This document shows positions 27,450 to 36,320 of a stretch of 64,000 bases of DNA, piece after piece. The stretch is taken from NCBI GenBank assembly GCA_963833885.1, contig CAWHZU010000024.1, forward strand, positions 1 through 64,000. Direction: 5' to 3'. The DNA comes from JASHPR01 sp963833885 (GTDB taxonomy: Bacteria > Actinomycetota > Actinomycetes > Streptosporangiales > Streptosporangiaceae). The notes beneath the pieces are model-generated. The model was not told the DNA's origin. It was given only the letters and a program-made list of their open reading frames with translations, and did no database searches. Numbering within the stretch: the first letter of the stretch is position 1; every line of letters starts with the position of its first letter. The translations under genes were made by a program, and so were the position numbers.

Positions 27450-28379
27450 ATGACCATTCTCCCGGGCCTGCCCGCGCCGGACCGGTGCCTGGTCATGGGC
27501 ATCGTCAACGTGACCCCGGATTCGTTCTCCGACGGCGGCAGGTGGCTCGATCCGGTCGCGGCCGTGGCCCATGGCCTCAGGCTCGCCGCCGAGGGCGCGG
27601 ACATCGTCGACGTCGGCGGCGAGTCCACCCGGCCCGGGGCGCAGCGGGTGGACGAGGCGGAGGAACTGCGGCGGATCAGCCCGGTGATCTCCGAGCTCGC
27701 CGCCGCCGGGGCTGCGGTCAGCGTGGACACCATGCGGGCCGGCGTGGCCGAGGCCGCCCTCGGCGCCGGCGCCCGGCTGGTGAACGACGTCAGCGGGGGC
27801 CTGGCCGACCCGCGGATGCCCCGATTGGTCGCCGAGGCCGGCGTGCCGTACGTGGTCACGCACTGGCGCGGATACGGCCGCGATATGCAGGAGCGGGCGG
27901 TGTATGACGACGTGGTACGTGAGGTCGGCGCCGAACTCGGGCGGCGCGTAGACGCGGTCGTCGCCGCCGGGGTCGACCCAGCAGCGGTCATCGTGGACCC
28001 GGGTATCGGGTTCGCCAAGCTGCACGGGCACAACTGGGCCCTGCTGACCAGTCTCGGTGAGATCGCCAGGCTCGGCGGCGACCGTCCGTTCCCGGTACTG
28101 GTCGGCGCTTCGCGCAAGAGCTTCCTCGGCTCGCTGCTTCGGGATACCGACGGCGAGCCGCGCCCGGCCGACGAGCGGGACGAGGCGACGGTCGCCGTGT
28201 CCGCGCTCGTGGCGGCCGCCGGCGCGTGGTGTGTGCGAGTGCACGCCGTCGCTGCGAACGCCGATGCCGTCCGGGTCGCCGCCCGCTGGACGGCGGCTTC
28301 TGGGCTGGCCGTCCCGGCGGCCGGACCGGCCAACGGTGCCGGGGCGGCCGACCCGGCCCGTGCGGCGGGAACCGCGTGA
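27450..28379 (+). CDS. folP: Dihydropteroate synthase
   Basis: FolP condenses dihydropterin pyrophosphate with p-aminobenzoate. Signatures are CLVMGIVNVTPDSFSDGG, ADIVDVGGESTRPGA, SVDTMRAGVAEAAL, LVNDVSGG and VLVGASRKSFLG, which bind pterin and pyrophosphate. The C-terminus has an extra Ala/Gly-rich tail of about 25 residues. ATG 27450 is chosen because homology begins there. The TGA overlaps the folB ATG by one base (TGATG). This copy lies in a conserved fol operon and has all key residues, unlike the non-functional FolP2 type. Confidence 0.95.
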   Translation: MTILPGLPAPDRCLVMGIVNVTPDSFSDGGRWLDPVAAVAHGLRLAAEGADIVDVGGESTRPGAQRVDEAEELRRISPVISELAAAGAAVSVDTMRAGVAEAALGAGARLVNDVSGGLADPRMPRLVAEAGVPYVVTHWRGYGRDMQERAVYDDVVREVGAELGRRVDAVVAAGVDPAAVIVDPGIGFAKLHGHNWALLTSLGEIARLGGDRPFPVLVGASRKSFLGSLLRDTDGEPRPADERDEATVAVSALVAAAGAWCVRVHAVAANADAVRVAARWTAASGLAVPAAGPANGAGAADPARAAGTA

Positions 28380-28765
28380 TGAGCGGCATGGACGGGGCGG
28401 CGCAGGACCGCATCAGCCTGCTCGGCCTGCGTGCATTCGGCCGGCACGGCGTGCTCGATCACGAGCGCCGCGACGGCCAGGAGTTCGTGGTGGATGCGGT
28501 GCTCTGGGTTGACACCCGGCAGGCCGCGGCCACCGATGACCTTTCGCTGACCGTCGACTACGGGGCGGTGGCCGGCCAGCTGGCGGCGGTCGTATCCGGA
28601 GAGCCGGTCGCGCTGATCGAGACGCTGGCCGGCCGCCTGGCCGTCACGTGCCTGTCCGCCCACGAGGCCGTGCGCGAGGTCGAGATAACCGTGCACAAGC
28701 CGCACGCGCCGCTGGTCCAGTCGCTGCGGGACGTGACCGTGACGATCCGCCGGAGCCGTGCGTGA
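28379..28765 (+). CDS. folB: Dihydroneopterin aldolase
   Basis: The 128-residue protein converts 7,8-dihydroneopterin to 6-hydroxymethyl-dihydropterin and glycolaldehyde. Family features are ISLLGLRAFGRHGVLDHERR (with the substrate-contacting GxHGVxxxE pattern), LSLTVDYGAVAGQL (DY motif), ALIETLAGRLAVTCL (active-site glutamate) and VEITVHKPHAPL with the catalytic lysine. It is coupled to folP by TGATG and to folK by GTGA. Confidence 0.95.
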   Translation: MSGMDGAAQDRISLLGLRAFGRHGVLDHERRDGQEFVVDAVLWVDTRQAAATDDLSLTVDYGAVAGQLAAVVSGEPVALIETLAGRLAVTCLSAHEAVREVEITVHKPHAPLVQSLRDVTVTIRRSRA

Positions 28766-29283
28766 CGGCGGTGGATCCCGGGCCGACGGTGGTGCTCGCC
28801 CTCGGCAGCAACCTCGGCGACCGGCTGGCCAGCCTGCAGGGCGGCGTTGACGCGCTATGTGCCCGGCCGGGCCTGTCCGGCGTCCAGGTCTCGCCGGTGT
28901 ACGAGACCGCGCCGGTCGGCGGCCCGGCCCAGCCCGAGTACCTGAACGCCGTACTCGTCGCGGCCACGACGCTGTCCGCCCGGGCGGTCCTGGACCGCTG
29001 CCAGGAGGCCGAGAACGCGCTGGGCCGGGTCCGGACAGAGCGCTGGGGACCCCGCAGGATCGACGTCGATGTCATCGTCTACGGGACCGAGGTCAGCGAC
29101 GACCCCGAGCTCACCCTGCCGCACCCGCGGGCACACGAGCGGGCCTTCGTGCTCGCTCCGTGGCACGACGTGGATCCCGGCGCCGTTATCCCTGGGCGCG
29201 GCCGGGTGGCCGATCTGCTCGCCGCGGTCGGCACCGCAGACGTCCGGCTGTGTCCCGACGCGACGCTGCGCAGACCCTCATGA
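28762..29283 (+). CDS. folK: 2-amino-4-hydroxy-6-hydroxymethyldihydropteridine diphosphokinase
   Basis: FolK transfers pyrophosphate from ATP to the dihydropterin. The 173-residue product begins VVLALGSNLGDRLASL, has VYETAPVGGPAQPEYLNAV, and the signature RWGPRRIDVDVIVYG with the two Mg-binding aspartates, then LPHPRAHERAFVLAPW. GTG 28762 overlaps the folB TGA. The order folP-folB-folK is intact here. Confidence 0.95.
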   Translation: MTAVDPGPTVVLALGSNLGDRLASLQGGVDALCARPGLSGVQVSPVYETAPVGGPAQPEYLNAVLVAATTLSARAVLDRCQEAENALGRVRTERWGPRRIDVDVIVYGTEVSDDPELTLPHPRAHERAFVLAPWHDVDPGAVIPGRGRVADLLAAVGTADVRLCPDATLRRPS

Positions 29284-29732
29284 CCCCAACCCGGCCGTGG
29301 ACGCTGCTGGCCGTCGCAGCCGCCTGCGCGGTCGCGGCGTGGCTGTTCGTCAGGTCGTCGGCTGCCGATCTGCCGACGCTGCCGTGGACCGGGGCGCCCG
29401 CCCTGGTCGTGCTCGCCGCCGCCGAAACCCTGAGCGGCCGGAACCTGCGCGCGAAGATCATGGGCCGCCGTGACGGCAAGCCCTTCGCGCCGATCGCGGT
29501 CACCCGGATGGCCGCGCTGGCCAAGGCGAGCTCCCTCGGCGGCGCCGCGTTCGGGGGACTCGCCGCAGGGTTCTTCGTGTACTCCGCGGGCTTCCTCAAC
29601 CTGCCAGTCCCGCGTGGCGACGCGATCAATGCCGGGATCACGGCGGTGGCGGCCGGCACGCTGGTCGCAGCCGCCCTGTACCTGGAGCGCTGCTGCCGCA
29701 CCCCGCCGCGCGACCGCGACGATGCAGATTGA
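29280..29732 (+). CDS. DUF3180 membrane protein
   Basis: The 150-residue protein has four predicted transmembrane helices (TLLAVAAACAVAAWLFV, ALVVLAAAETLSG, SLGGAAFGGLAAGFFVYSAG, ITAVAAGTLVAAALYLE) with a conserved loop RDGKPFAPIAVTRMAALAKA between the second and third. It matches DUF3180, found directly after folK in most actinobacteria (Rv3605c in M. tuberculosis). Function is unknown. ATG 29280 overlaps the folK TGA by 4 bases. Confidence 0.9.
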   Translation: MTPTRPWTLLAVAAACAVAAWLFVRSSAADLPTLPWTGAPALVVLAAAETLSGRNLRAKIMGRRDGKPFAPIAVTRMAALAKASSLGGAAFGGLAAGFFVYSAGFLNLPVPRGDAINAGITAVAAGTLVAAALYLERCCRTPPRDRDDAD

Positions 29733-29777
29733 ATATCCTGAGCGTCGCTGTCCGGTACCGGCGAGGACTGGAACGAC

Positions 29778-30686
29778 ATGAACGCTGATAATTCGCCTAT
29801 CCCGGGCGAACACCCGGCCAGACTGCGGGTGGGTGTCGTCGGGGCAGGCCGGGTGGGGACCGCCCTCGCCGTCGCGCTCGGCCGCGCGGGTCACGAGGTT
29901 TCCGCCGTTTCCGCCGTGTCCGACGCGTCGGTCCGGCGGATCGAGCAGCGCCTGCCCGGCGTTGCGATCAGGCATCCGCCCGAGGTGGTGGCGAGCGCCG
30001 ACCTCGTCCTGATGACCGTTCCCGATGACGTCCTGCCGGGCCTGGTGGCCGGCCTGGCCGCGACCGGAGCCGCCGTCGAGGGCCGTCTGATCGCGCACGC
30101 CAGCGGCCGCCACGGCCTCGGGGTGCTTGATCCGGTTGTCCGGGCCGGCGCGCTGCCGCTCGCGCTGCACCCGGTGATGACCTTCACCGGGCGACCCGAC
30201 GACATCGACAGGCTGGCCGGGATCAGCTTCGGGGTCACCGCACCGGACCCGCTGCGGCCGGTCGCCGAGGCGCTGGTCGTCGAGATGGGCGGCGAGCCGG
30301 TGTTCATCGCCGAGGAGCAGCGCGATCTGTACCATGCGGCACTCGCCAGCGGCGCCAACTACCTGGTGACACTCGTGGTACAGGCCAGCGACCTGCTGCG
30401 GGACGCGGGCGTGACGCATCCGGCCCGGATGCTCGGCCCGCTGCTCTCGGCCGCGCTCGACAACGCGCTGCGCCTTGGTGATGCCGCCCTCACCGGCCCG
30501 GTTGCGCGCGGCGACGCGGACACGGTGGCCAGTCATGTCAACGCGCTGCGGGCCGACGCACCCGAGGCGCTGCCCGCCTACCTCGCCCTGGCCCGGCTGA
30601 CCGCGGACCGGGCGGTCGCGGCCGGGACGCTCAGCGCGCCGGACGCGCAGCGGCTGCTCGGCGTGCTCGGCGGAGCGCCGCATTGA
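29778..30686 (+). CDS. Rossmann-like/DUF2520 domain oxidoreductase-like protein
   Basis: The 302-residue protein has a nucleotide-binding start (RVGVVGAGRVGTALAVALGRAG), a Rossmann_like domain, and a C-terminal helical DUF2520 domain (RDLYHAALASGANYLVTLV, GPVARGDADTVASHVNAL). The fold is like ProC/6-phosphogluconate dehydrogenase, and homologues (Rv3603c) always sit between folK/DUF3180 and panC. A role near pantothenate synthesis is suspected from context but not shown by sequence. Its TGA overlaps the G-rich leader of panC. Confidence 0.85.
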   Translation: MNADNSPIPGEHPARLRVGVVGAGRVGTALAVALGRAGHEVSAVSAVSDASVRRIEQRLPGVAIRHPPEVVASADLVLMTVPDDVLPGLVAGLAATGAAVEGRLIAHASGRHGLGVLDPVVRAGALPLALHPVMTFTGRPDDIDRLAGISFGVTAPDPLRPVAEALVVEMGGEPVFIAEEQRDLYHAALASGANYLVTLVVQASDLLRDAGVTHPARMLGPLLSAALDNALRLGDAALTGPVARGDADTVASHVNALRADAPEALPAYLALARLTADRAVAAGTLSAPDAQRLLGVLGGAPH

Positions 30687-30689
30687 AGA

Positions 30690-30705
30690 GGGATGGGAGG
30701 GTGGG
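30690..30705 (+). other. G-quadruplex motif at start of panC
   Basis: GGGATGGGAGGGTGGG has four runs of three G with loops of 2, 1 and 1 bases, a textbook compact quadruplex sequence, and it is followed by more G runs up to 30740. It lies on the coding strand between the stop of the DUF2520 gene and the likely panC start, so it would be in the mRNA near the ribosome binding site. Confidence 0.6.
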
Positions 30706-30736
30706 CGAGAGTGGAGCGGTGGGCGAGGGCGGGGGG

Positions 30737-31633
30737 GTGGGCCGAGGCACGGCACTGACGAGCACCAAGGCAGAGTTCGCCGCGCTGCGGGCGGGCCTGC
30801 CCTCCGGCCCGGTGGTGCTGGTCCCCACGATGGGGGCGCTGCATCATGCGCACCGGACCCTGTTCCGCGTGGCCCGTGAGATCGCTGGGCGCAACGGGAC
30901 CGTCGTGGTGTCCGTGTTCGTCAACCCGCTCCAGTTCGGCGCCGGGGAGGACTTCGGCAGGTACCCGCGGACGCTGGATGCGGACCTGGCCGTCTGCGCC
31001 GAAGAGGGCGTCGCGGCCGTGTTCGCCCCGTCACCGGACGAGATGTACCCGTCCCAACCGCTGATCCGCGTCGACCCCGGCCCGGTCGGGCAGCTTCTGG
31101 AGGGCCGCTCGCGGCCCGGCTTCTTCACCGGCGTGCTGACCATCGTGCTGAAGCTCTTCGAAGTGGTCCGGCCCGACGTGGCGGTCTTCGGCCAGAAGGA
31201 CGCGCAGCAGCTCGCGCTCGTCCGCCAGATGGCTGCGGACCTGGACCTGGGCGTGGAGGTCGCGGGTGTCCCGATCGTGCGGGATCCGGACGGGCTGGCC
31301 GTCTCCAGCAGGAACGCGTACCTCTCGCCCGATGAGCGTTCGACGGCGCAGGCGCTGTCCCGGGGGCTCGCGGCCGGGGCTCGAGCGGCGGCTTCGGGGC
31401 CTGACGCGGTGCTCGCCGCCGCGCGCGCCGTGCTCGACAAGGCCGCCGCCGCCGACCCGCCGCTGGTGATCGACTACCTGGAACTGGTTGACCCGGTGAC
31501 GTTCACCGGGGTGAGCGATGGCTACAAGGGCCAGGCGCTGCTGCTGGTCGCTGCCAGGTCCGGCGCGACGCGGCTCATAGACAACGCGCCGGTAGAGCTC
31601 TGCGGCGACCGTGGAGGAACGCCATGCTGCTGA
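30737..31633 (+). CDS. panC: Pantothenate synthetase
   Basis: PanC joins pantoate and beta-alanine using ATP. The 298-residue product has VVLVPTMGALHHAH, VVVSVFVNPLQFGAGEDF, YPRTLDADLAVC, FGQKDAQQLALVRQM, VRDPDGLAVSSRNAYLS and a KMSKS-like SSRNAYL. The HxGH signature is HHAH here, keeping both histidines but replacing Gly by Ala, which is unusual. The frame is open from TTG 30683, but that N-terminus is low-complexity Gly/Glu; I prefer GTG 30737, which fits the family. The gene overlaps coaX by 10 bases. The panD gene that often lies here is absent. Confidence 0.9.
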   Translation: MGRGTALTSTKAEFAALRAGLPSGPVVLVPTMGALHHAHRTLFRVAREIAGRNGTVVVSVFVNPLQFGAGEDFGRYPRTLDADLAVCAEEGVAAVFAPSPDEMYPSQPLIRVDPGPVGQLLEGRSRPGFFTGVLTIVLKLFEVVRPDVAVFGQKDAQQLALVRQMAADLDLGVEVAGVPIVRDPDGLAVSSRNAYLSPDERSTAQALSRGLAAGARAAASGPDAVLAAARAVLDKAAAADPPLVIDYLELVDPVTFTGVSDGYKGQALLLVAARSGATRLIDNAPVELCGDRGGTPCC

Positions 31634-32415
31634 CGATCGACGTGGGCAACACCAACACCGTGCTCGGTGTGTTCTCCGGTGACGAGGTGGTCGAACACTG
31701 GCGGATCGCCACCGACCCGGTCCGCACCGCCGACGAGCTGGCGGTGATCCTGCAGGGCCTGCTGGACCAGAGCGCGGCGGGTAAGGCCCCTGACATCAGC
31801 GGCCTGTCGCTGTGCTCGACCGTTCCCTCGGTGCTGCATGAGATGCGGGAAATGTTCCAGCGCTACTACCCGGAGGTGCCAGCGGTCATCGTGGAGCCGG
31901 GGGTGCGGACCGGCGTCCCCGTGCGGACCGATAATCCCAAGGAGGTGGGCAGCGACCGGATCATGAACGCTCTGGCCGCCGTGCACCTCTACGGCGGTCC
32001 TGCCATCGTGGTCGACTTCGGCACCGCGACGAACTTCGACGCGGTCAGCAGGAACGGCGAGTTCATCGGCGGTGCGTTCGCCCCCGGCATCGAGATCTCG
32101 GTCGACGCGCTGTCACGCCGGGCGGCCCAGCTGCTCAAGGTGGAGCTGACCCGCCCCAGCCGGGTGATCGGCCGCAGCACCGTGGAGTCGCTGCAGTCCG
32201 GGATAATCTTCGGTTTCGCCGGCCAGGTCGAGGGCATCGCCAGGCGGATGGCGGACGAGCTTGCACCCGGTGACCCCGACTCGGTGACAATCATCGCTAC
32301 CGGAGGTCTGGCCCCGCTGGTCATTGACGAGGTCGGCATCATCGATGCCTACGAACCGTGGCTGACGCTGATCGGCCTTCGGCTTGTCTTTGAACGCAAC
32401 GCCCCGGGCGGTTAG
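31624..32415 (+). CDS. coaX: Type III pantothenate kinase
   Basis: CoaX phosphorylates pantothenate as the first step of CoA synthesis and is not feedback-inhibited by CoA. The 263-residue protein has the ASKHA-fold motifs LLTIDVGNTNTVLGVF (phosphate 1), VGSDRIMNALAA, AIVVDFGTATNFDAV (phosphate 2) and TIIATGGLAPLV (adenosine). Its ATG lies inside panC. Mycobacterium keeps the order panC-panD-coaX-lysS. Confidence 0.95.
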   Translation: MLLTIDVGNTNTVLGVFSGDEVVEHWRIATDPVRTADELAVILQGLLDQSAAGKAPDISGLSLCSTVPSVLHEMREMFQRYYPEVPAVIVEPGVRTGVPVRTDNPKEVGSDRIMNALAAVHLYGGPAIVVDFGTATNFDAVSRNGEFIGGAFAPGIEISVDALSRRAAQLLKVELTRPSRVIGRSTVESLQSGIIFGFAGQVEGIARRMADELAPGDPDSVTIIATGGLAPLVIDEVGIIDAYEPWLTLIGLRLVFERNAPGG

Positions 32416-32451
32416 CCGTCCGGGAGTCGAGAAGCATCTGGGGGGAACCGA

Positions 32452-33660
32452 ATGGCAACGCTGCACGACGATGCGGACATGGCTGCCCAGCTTGAGCGGA
32501 CGCTGCTCGGGGCGTACTGCGGGTCCGCCGATCTGGGAGAGGCCATCTCCACTTCGGCGCGCGTGGCGCCCGGCGATTACAGCCAGTGGTACGAGGAATG
32601 GGCGCACACGGCCGAGGTCGCGCTGGGCGCCGCCGAGGCGGCGGCCGCCGGCGGGCATAGGGTGATGGCGGCCCGGGGGTACCTGCGGTCGGCGGAGTAC
32701 TGGCGCCAGGCCTATTTCTTCCTCCGCCATGACGTCGCCGACCGGCGCGTGCACACCGGTTATGAGCGGCAGCGGGACGCGTTCCGCAAGGCGGCGCCGT
32801 TCCTGCCGTTCGGTGTCGAACCGGTCTCCATCCCCTTCGACGGCGTGGCGATGCCCGGCTACGCGTACCGGGTGGCGCCGGCGGGTCAGCGGCCGACCGT
32901 GCTGTTCACCGGCGGCTTCGACGGCACCGCGGAGGAACTTTACAAGTACGGCGTCACGGCCGCCCTCGAGGCCGGGTGGAACGCGGTGGCCTGGGACGGC
33001 CCGGGCCAGGGCGGCATGCTCGTGGATCACGGAGTGGCCATGCGGCCGGACTTCGAGGTCGTGCTCGCCGCGGTCGTCGACTGGGCGCTCCAGCAGCCGG
33101 ACTTCGCCGATCCACGGCGGCTGATGCTGGTCGGCCGCAGCCTGGGCGGCTACCTGGCTCCCCGCGGTGCCAGCGGCGAGCCGAGGATCGCTGCGCTGGT
33201 CTGCGATCCCGGCCAGTTCGACTTTGTCTCGCGGTTCCGGTCGATGTTCAGCGACGAGGACTGGCAGAAGGTGGTCGACGCCGATCCCGGCATGGATGCC
33301 AACCTCGAGGGCTTCCTCGCGAAACCGCGGGACCGGGAGTTCTACGGGGCACGCATGACGGCCATGGGAGCCACCACGTTCGGCGGGTGGCTGCGTACGA
33401 TGGCCGGGTACACGCTGGCCGGCCGGGCCGAGAAGATCGCCTGCCCTACCCTGGTCACCGAGGGAGAGGGCGACTTCGCCAGCCAGAGCGGTATCCTCTT
33501 CGACGCGCTGACCTGCCCTAAGCAGTACCGCGAGTTCACCGCGGCCGAAGGCGGCGGAGGGCATTGCGAGGGAATGGGGCAGATGCTCTGGCAGCAGGCC
33601 GCCTTCGCCTGGCTGAGCGAGGCCATCGCCACCGGCCGGGCAGGAAACCCCGGTGCCTGA
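32452..33660 (+). CDS. Alpha/beta hydrolase (FrsA/DHPON-hydrolase-like)
   Basis: The 402-residue protein has an N-terminal helical cap region of about 130 residues, then an alpha/beta-hydrolase core: PTVLFTGGFDGTAEELY (oxyanion region), the nucleophile elbow LMLVGRSLGGYLAPR with Ser in GRSLGG, LVTEGEGDFASQ near the acid, and EGGGGHCEGMGQ with the likely catalytic His. It resembles esterases and C-C hydrolases of the FrsA/2,6-dihydroxypseudooxynicotine hydrolase group. It is inserted between coaX and lysS, where most actinobacteria have nothing like it, so it is probably an acquired gene. The ATG follows GGGGGGAACCGA. Confidence 0.85.
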   Translation: MATLHDDADMAAQLERTLLGAYCGSADLGEAISTSARVAPGDYSQWYEEWAHTAEVALGAAEAAAAGGHRVMAARGYLRSAEYWRQAYFFLRHDVADRRVHTGYERQRDAFRKAAPFLPFGVEPVSIPFDGVAMPGYAYRVAPAGQRPTVLFTGGFDGTAEELYKYGVTAALEAGWNAVAWDGPGQGGMLVDHGVAMRPDFEVVLAAVVDWALQQPDFADPRRLMLVGRSLGGYLAPRGASGEPRIAALVCDPGQFDFVSRFRSMFSDEDWQKVVDADPGMDANLEGFLAKPRDREFYGARMTAMGATTFGGWLRTMAGYTLAGRAEKIACPTLVTEGEGDFASQSGILFDALTCPKQYREFTAAEGGGGHCEGMGQMLWQQAAFAWLSEAIATGRAGNPGA

Positions 33661-33689
33661 GCCGAGGCGGGACCGGTAATCTCTGGCAG

Positions 33690-35180
33690 GTGACCGACGA
33701 TGATCGTGGCCACCTGCCCGAGCAGATGCAGGTGCGCCTGGCCAAGGTTGACCGCATCCGGGCCGCCGGTGGCGACCCGTACCCGGTCGGGTTCCCGCGT
33801 ACCACGACGATCGCCGAGATCCGTGAGGAGCACCCCGACCTGGAGCCGGATACCGCAACCGGCGAGAAGGTCGGCGTCACCGGGCGCGTCGTGCTGTCCC
33901 GCATCGGGGGCAAGCTCTGCTTCGCGACGATCAGGGACGGCACCGGCGACATCCAGGTCATGATCTCGCAGAACCGGGTCGGCGAGCCGGCGCTCGCCGC
34001 CTGGAAGAGCGACGTTGACCTCGGGGACCACATCGGGGTCGAGGGCGAGGTAATCACCTCGCGCAGCGGGGAGCTGTCGGTGCTCGCGGACTCCTACGCG
34101 ATCACCGCCAAGGCGCTGCGGCCGCTGCCGGAAAAGCACGCCGGCCTGAACGACCCCGAGGCGCGCGTGCGCCAGCGCTACCTCGACCTGATCATCAACC
34201 CGGAGGCGCGGCGGATGGCCGAACTGCGCGCCACGGTCACCAGGTCGCTGCGCGAGGAACTGCACGCCCGCGGCTTCCTCGAGGCGGAGACGCCGGTGCT
34301 GCAGGTCCTGCACGGCGGCGCGAACGCCCGGCCGTTCGTCACCCACAGCAACGCCTACGACATCCAGCTCTACCTGAGGATCGCGCTCGAGCTCTACCTG
34401 AAGCGCCTCGTGGTCGGCGGCATCGAGAAGGTCTACGAGATCGGCCGGATCTTCCGCAACGAGGGCGCCGACGCCACCCACAACCCCGAGTTCACCATGC
34501 TCGAGGCCTACGAGGCCTACGGCGACTACACCACGATCGGCACCCTGACCAGGGAGCTCATCCAGGCCGCCGCGGTTGCCGGGCTCGGCAGCACGGTCGT
34601 GCGCCGGCTGGACGGCTCGGAACACGACATCGGTGGCGAATGGCCCTGGGTCGGTGTGCACGAGGCGATCTCCCGTGCCCTCGGCGAGGAGGTCACGCCC
34701 GATACGACCGAGGAGACGCTGCGCCAGCTGTCCGAGCGGGCCGGCATCCACCAGGAACCGAAGTGGAGCCGCGGCCAGGTAGTGCTGGAGCTCTACGAGC
34801 ACCTCGTCGAGGCGCGGACCGTGGAGCCGACCTTCTATCGCGACTTCCCGGTCGAGGTGTCGCCGCTGACCCGCGAGCACCGGACCGACCCCAGGCTCGC
34901 CGAGCGCTGGGACCTGGTCGCGTTCGGCGCGGAGATCGGCACTGGCTACAGCGAGCTGGTGGACCCGGTGCAGGAGCGCGAGCGGCTGACAGCGCAGTCC
35001 CTGCTCGCCGCCGGCGGGGACCCGGATGCGATGCAGCTCGACGAGGAATTCCTGCGGGCACTGGAGTACGGCATGCCGCCGAGTGGTGGCATGGGCATGG
35101 GCACCGACCGGCTGCTGATCCTGCTCACCGGGGCCACGATCAGGGAGACGATCCTGTTCCCGACCGTCCGTCCGGAATAA
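33690..35180 (+). CDS. lysS: Lysyl-tRNA synthetase, class II
   Basis: LysS charges tRNA-Lys. From GTG 33690 the product has 496 residues. It has an N-terminal OB fold (VGVTGRVVLSRIGGKLCF), class II motif 1 near RMAELRATVTRSLREELHARGFLEAETP, motif 2 YEIGRIFRNEGADATHNPEF and motif 3 GGMGMGTDRLLILLTG. No extra membrane or LysX module is fused. It lies just downstream of the hydrolase gene, 29 bases apart, with a weak ribosome binding site. Confidence 0.96.
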   Translation: MTDDDRGHLPEQMQVRLAKVDRIRAAGGDPYPVGFPRTTTIAEIREEHPDLEPDTATGEKVGVTGRVVLSRIGGKLCFATIRDGTGDIQVMISQNRVGEPALAAWKSDVDLGDHIGVEGEVITSRSGELSVLADSYAITAKALRPLPEKHAGLNDPEARVRQRYLDLIINPEARRMAELRATVTRSLREELHARGFLEAETPVLQVLHGGANARPFVTHSNAYDIQLYLRIALELYLKRLVVGGIEKVYEIGRIFRNEGADATHNPEFTMLEAYEAYGDYTTIGTLTRELIQAAAVAGLGSTVVRRLDGSEHDIGGEWPWVGVHEAISRALGEEVTPDTTEETLRQLSERAGIHQEPKWSRGQVVLELYEHLVEARTVEPTFYRDFPVEVSPLTREHRTDPRLAERWDLVAFGAEIGTGYSELVDPVQERERLTAQSLLAAGGDPDAMQLDEEFLRALEYGMPPSGGMGMGTDRLLILLTGATIRETILFPTVRPE

Positions 35181-35252
35181 GCGTCCCAGTGCCTGCACCC
35201 GCAGCCCTGATCACCGGCGACACGAGCGGCATCGACCTCTGACGGCAGATCC

Positions 35253-36302
35253 TCAGGCGATGATGCGGACCGCGCCGACGTACACGTTCCACAGGACCGG
35301 CTGGATCTGCACCGGCTGGCCGAACGTGGGTGCGTCCACCATCATGCCGTTGCCGACGTACATGCCGACGTGGCTGATGTCCTGGAAGAAGAACACCAGG
35401 TCGCCCGGCTCCAGCTGGCTGCGGGAGATGTGCTGGCCCTCGGTCCACTGGTCGCCGGTGAAGTGCTGGAGGCTGATCCCGACGTGGGCGTAAGCCCACA
35501 TCACCAGGCCGGAGCAGTCGAAGGTGGTGGGCCCGGCGGCACCCCAGACGTAAGCGTCGCCGAGCCTGGTCAGCGCCCACTTCAGGGCCTGCTCGCCGAG
35601 CGAATCGCCAGTGACCTGGATGTCCGGGTAGTGGCCGGTCTGCTGGAAGATGGACAGGGCCTGGCTGAACGCGGAGCTGTTCAGCACGTTCTCCTTGGCC
35701 TGGATCTGACCGACCTTCTTGCTCATCACCGCGGAGAGCGAGGTGGCATTTGCTTCCTGCTGCGTCGCCGTCTGCTCCGCGCGGTTGGCGGCGTCCTCGG
35801 CCGATTGCAGCAGGCTCATCGTGCCGCCCTGCTGGTACTGCAGCTGCAGCATGATCGACGCGCGGTTCAGGAACTGCTGCGGGTTCGTGGTCTGCAGTAT
35901 CTGGATGGTCGGGTCGAGGCCCCCCGTCATGTAACTCTGCGAGGCAATCTGGCCGAGCTGTGCCTCCCCGGAGCCCATCGCCTTGTGGTCGCGCTGCGCC
36001 GTCTGCTTGGCGATCGCGGCTTCCTGGCGTGCCTCGGTCAGCTGAATCTTCAGCGCGTCGTACTGCTGGCTGAGCGCATCGATCTGGTTGGACAGGGTGT
36101 TGGCTTCCGCCACGAGCTGCTTCAGGGTCTTCGGCGCGCTCGCCGTGGCTGCGCTGCCGATGCCGCTGGGCAGAGCGAAGCTGATCGCCGTGGCCGCGGC
36201 GGCCAGGATCGCCACCCGTCCCCACGCACGTCGTGAGACGGCGCGGGCACGAGTCCCCCGTGAACGCCTCTTGCCGGATCCGGTACGGGGCAAGAACTCC
36301 AC
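35253..36302 (-). CDS. NlpC/P60 family cell-wall endopeptidase (Rip-like)
   Basis: The 349-residue secreted protein cleaves peptide stems of peptidoglycan. It has a basic N-region and signal peptide (WGRVAILAAAATAISFALPS), a long coiled-coil domain of about 150 residues (LKQLVAEANTLSNQIDALS to AKENVLNSSAFSQAL) and a C-terminal NlpC/P60 domain with catalytic Cys in FDCSGLVMWAYAHVG and His in DISHVGMYVGNGMMV. It begins at GTG 36302 after GGAGAGGAGAGG. A c-di-AMP riboswitch lies directly upstream, so expression should respond to the DisA product. This architecture matches RipA/RpfA-partner enzymes. Confidence 0.93.
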   Translation of the reverse strand: MEFLPRTGSGKRRSRGTRARAVSRRAWGRVAILAAAATAISFALPSGIGSAATASAPKTLKQLVAEANTLSNQIDALSQQYDALKIQLTEARQEAAIAKQTAQRDHKAMGSGEAQLGQIASQSYMTGGLDPTIQILQTTNPQQFLNRASIMLQLQYQQGGTMSLLQSAEDAANRAEQTATQQEANATSLSAVMSKKVGQIQAKENVLNSSAFSQALSIFQQTGHYPDIQVTGDSLGEQALKWALTRLGDAYVWGAAGPTTFDCSGLVMWAYAHVGISLQHFTGDQWTEGQHISRSQLEPGDLVFFFQDISHVGMYVGNGMMVDAPTFGQPVQIQPVLWNVYVGAVRIIA

Positions 36303-36320
36303 GTGGAGCCTCTCCTCTCC

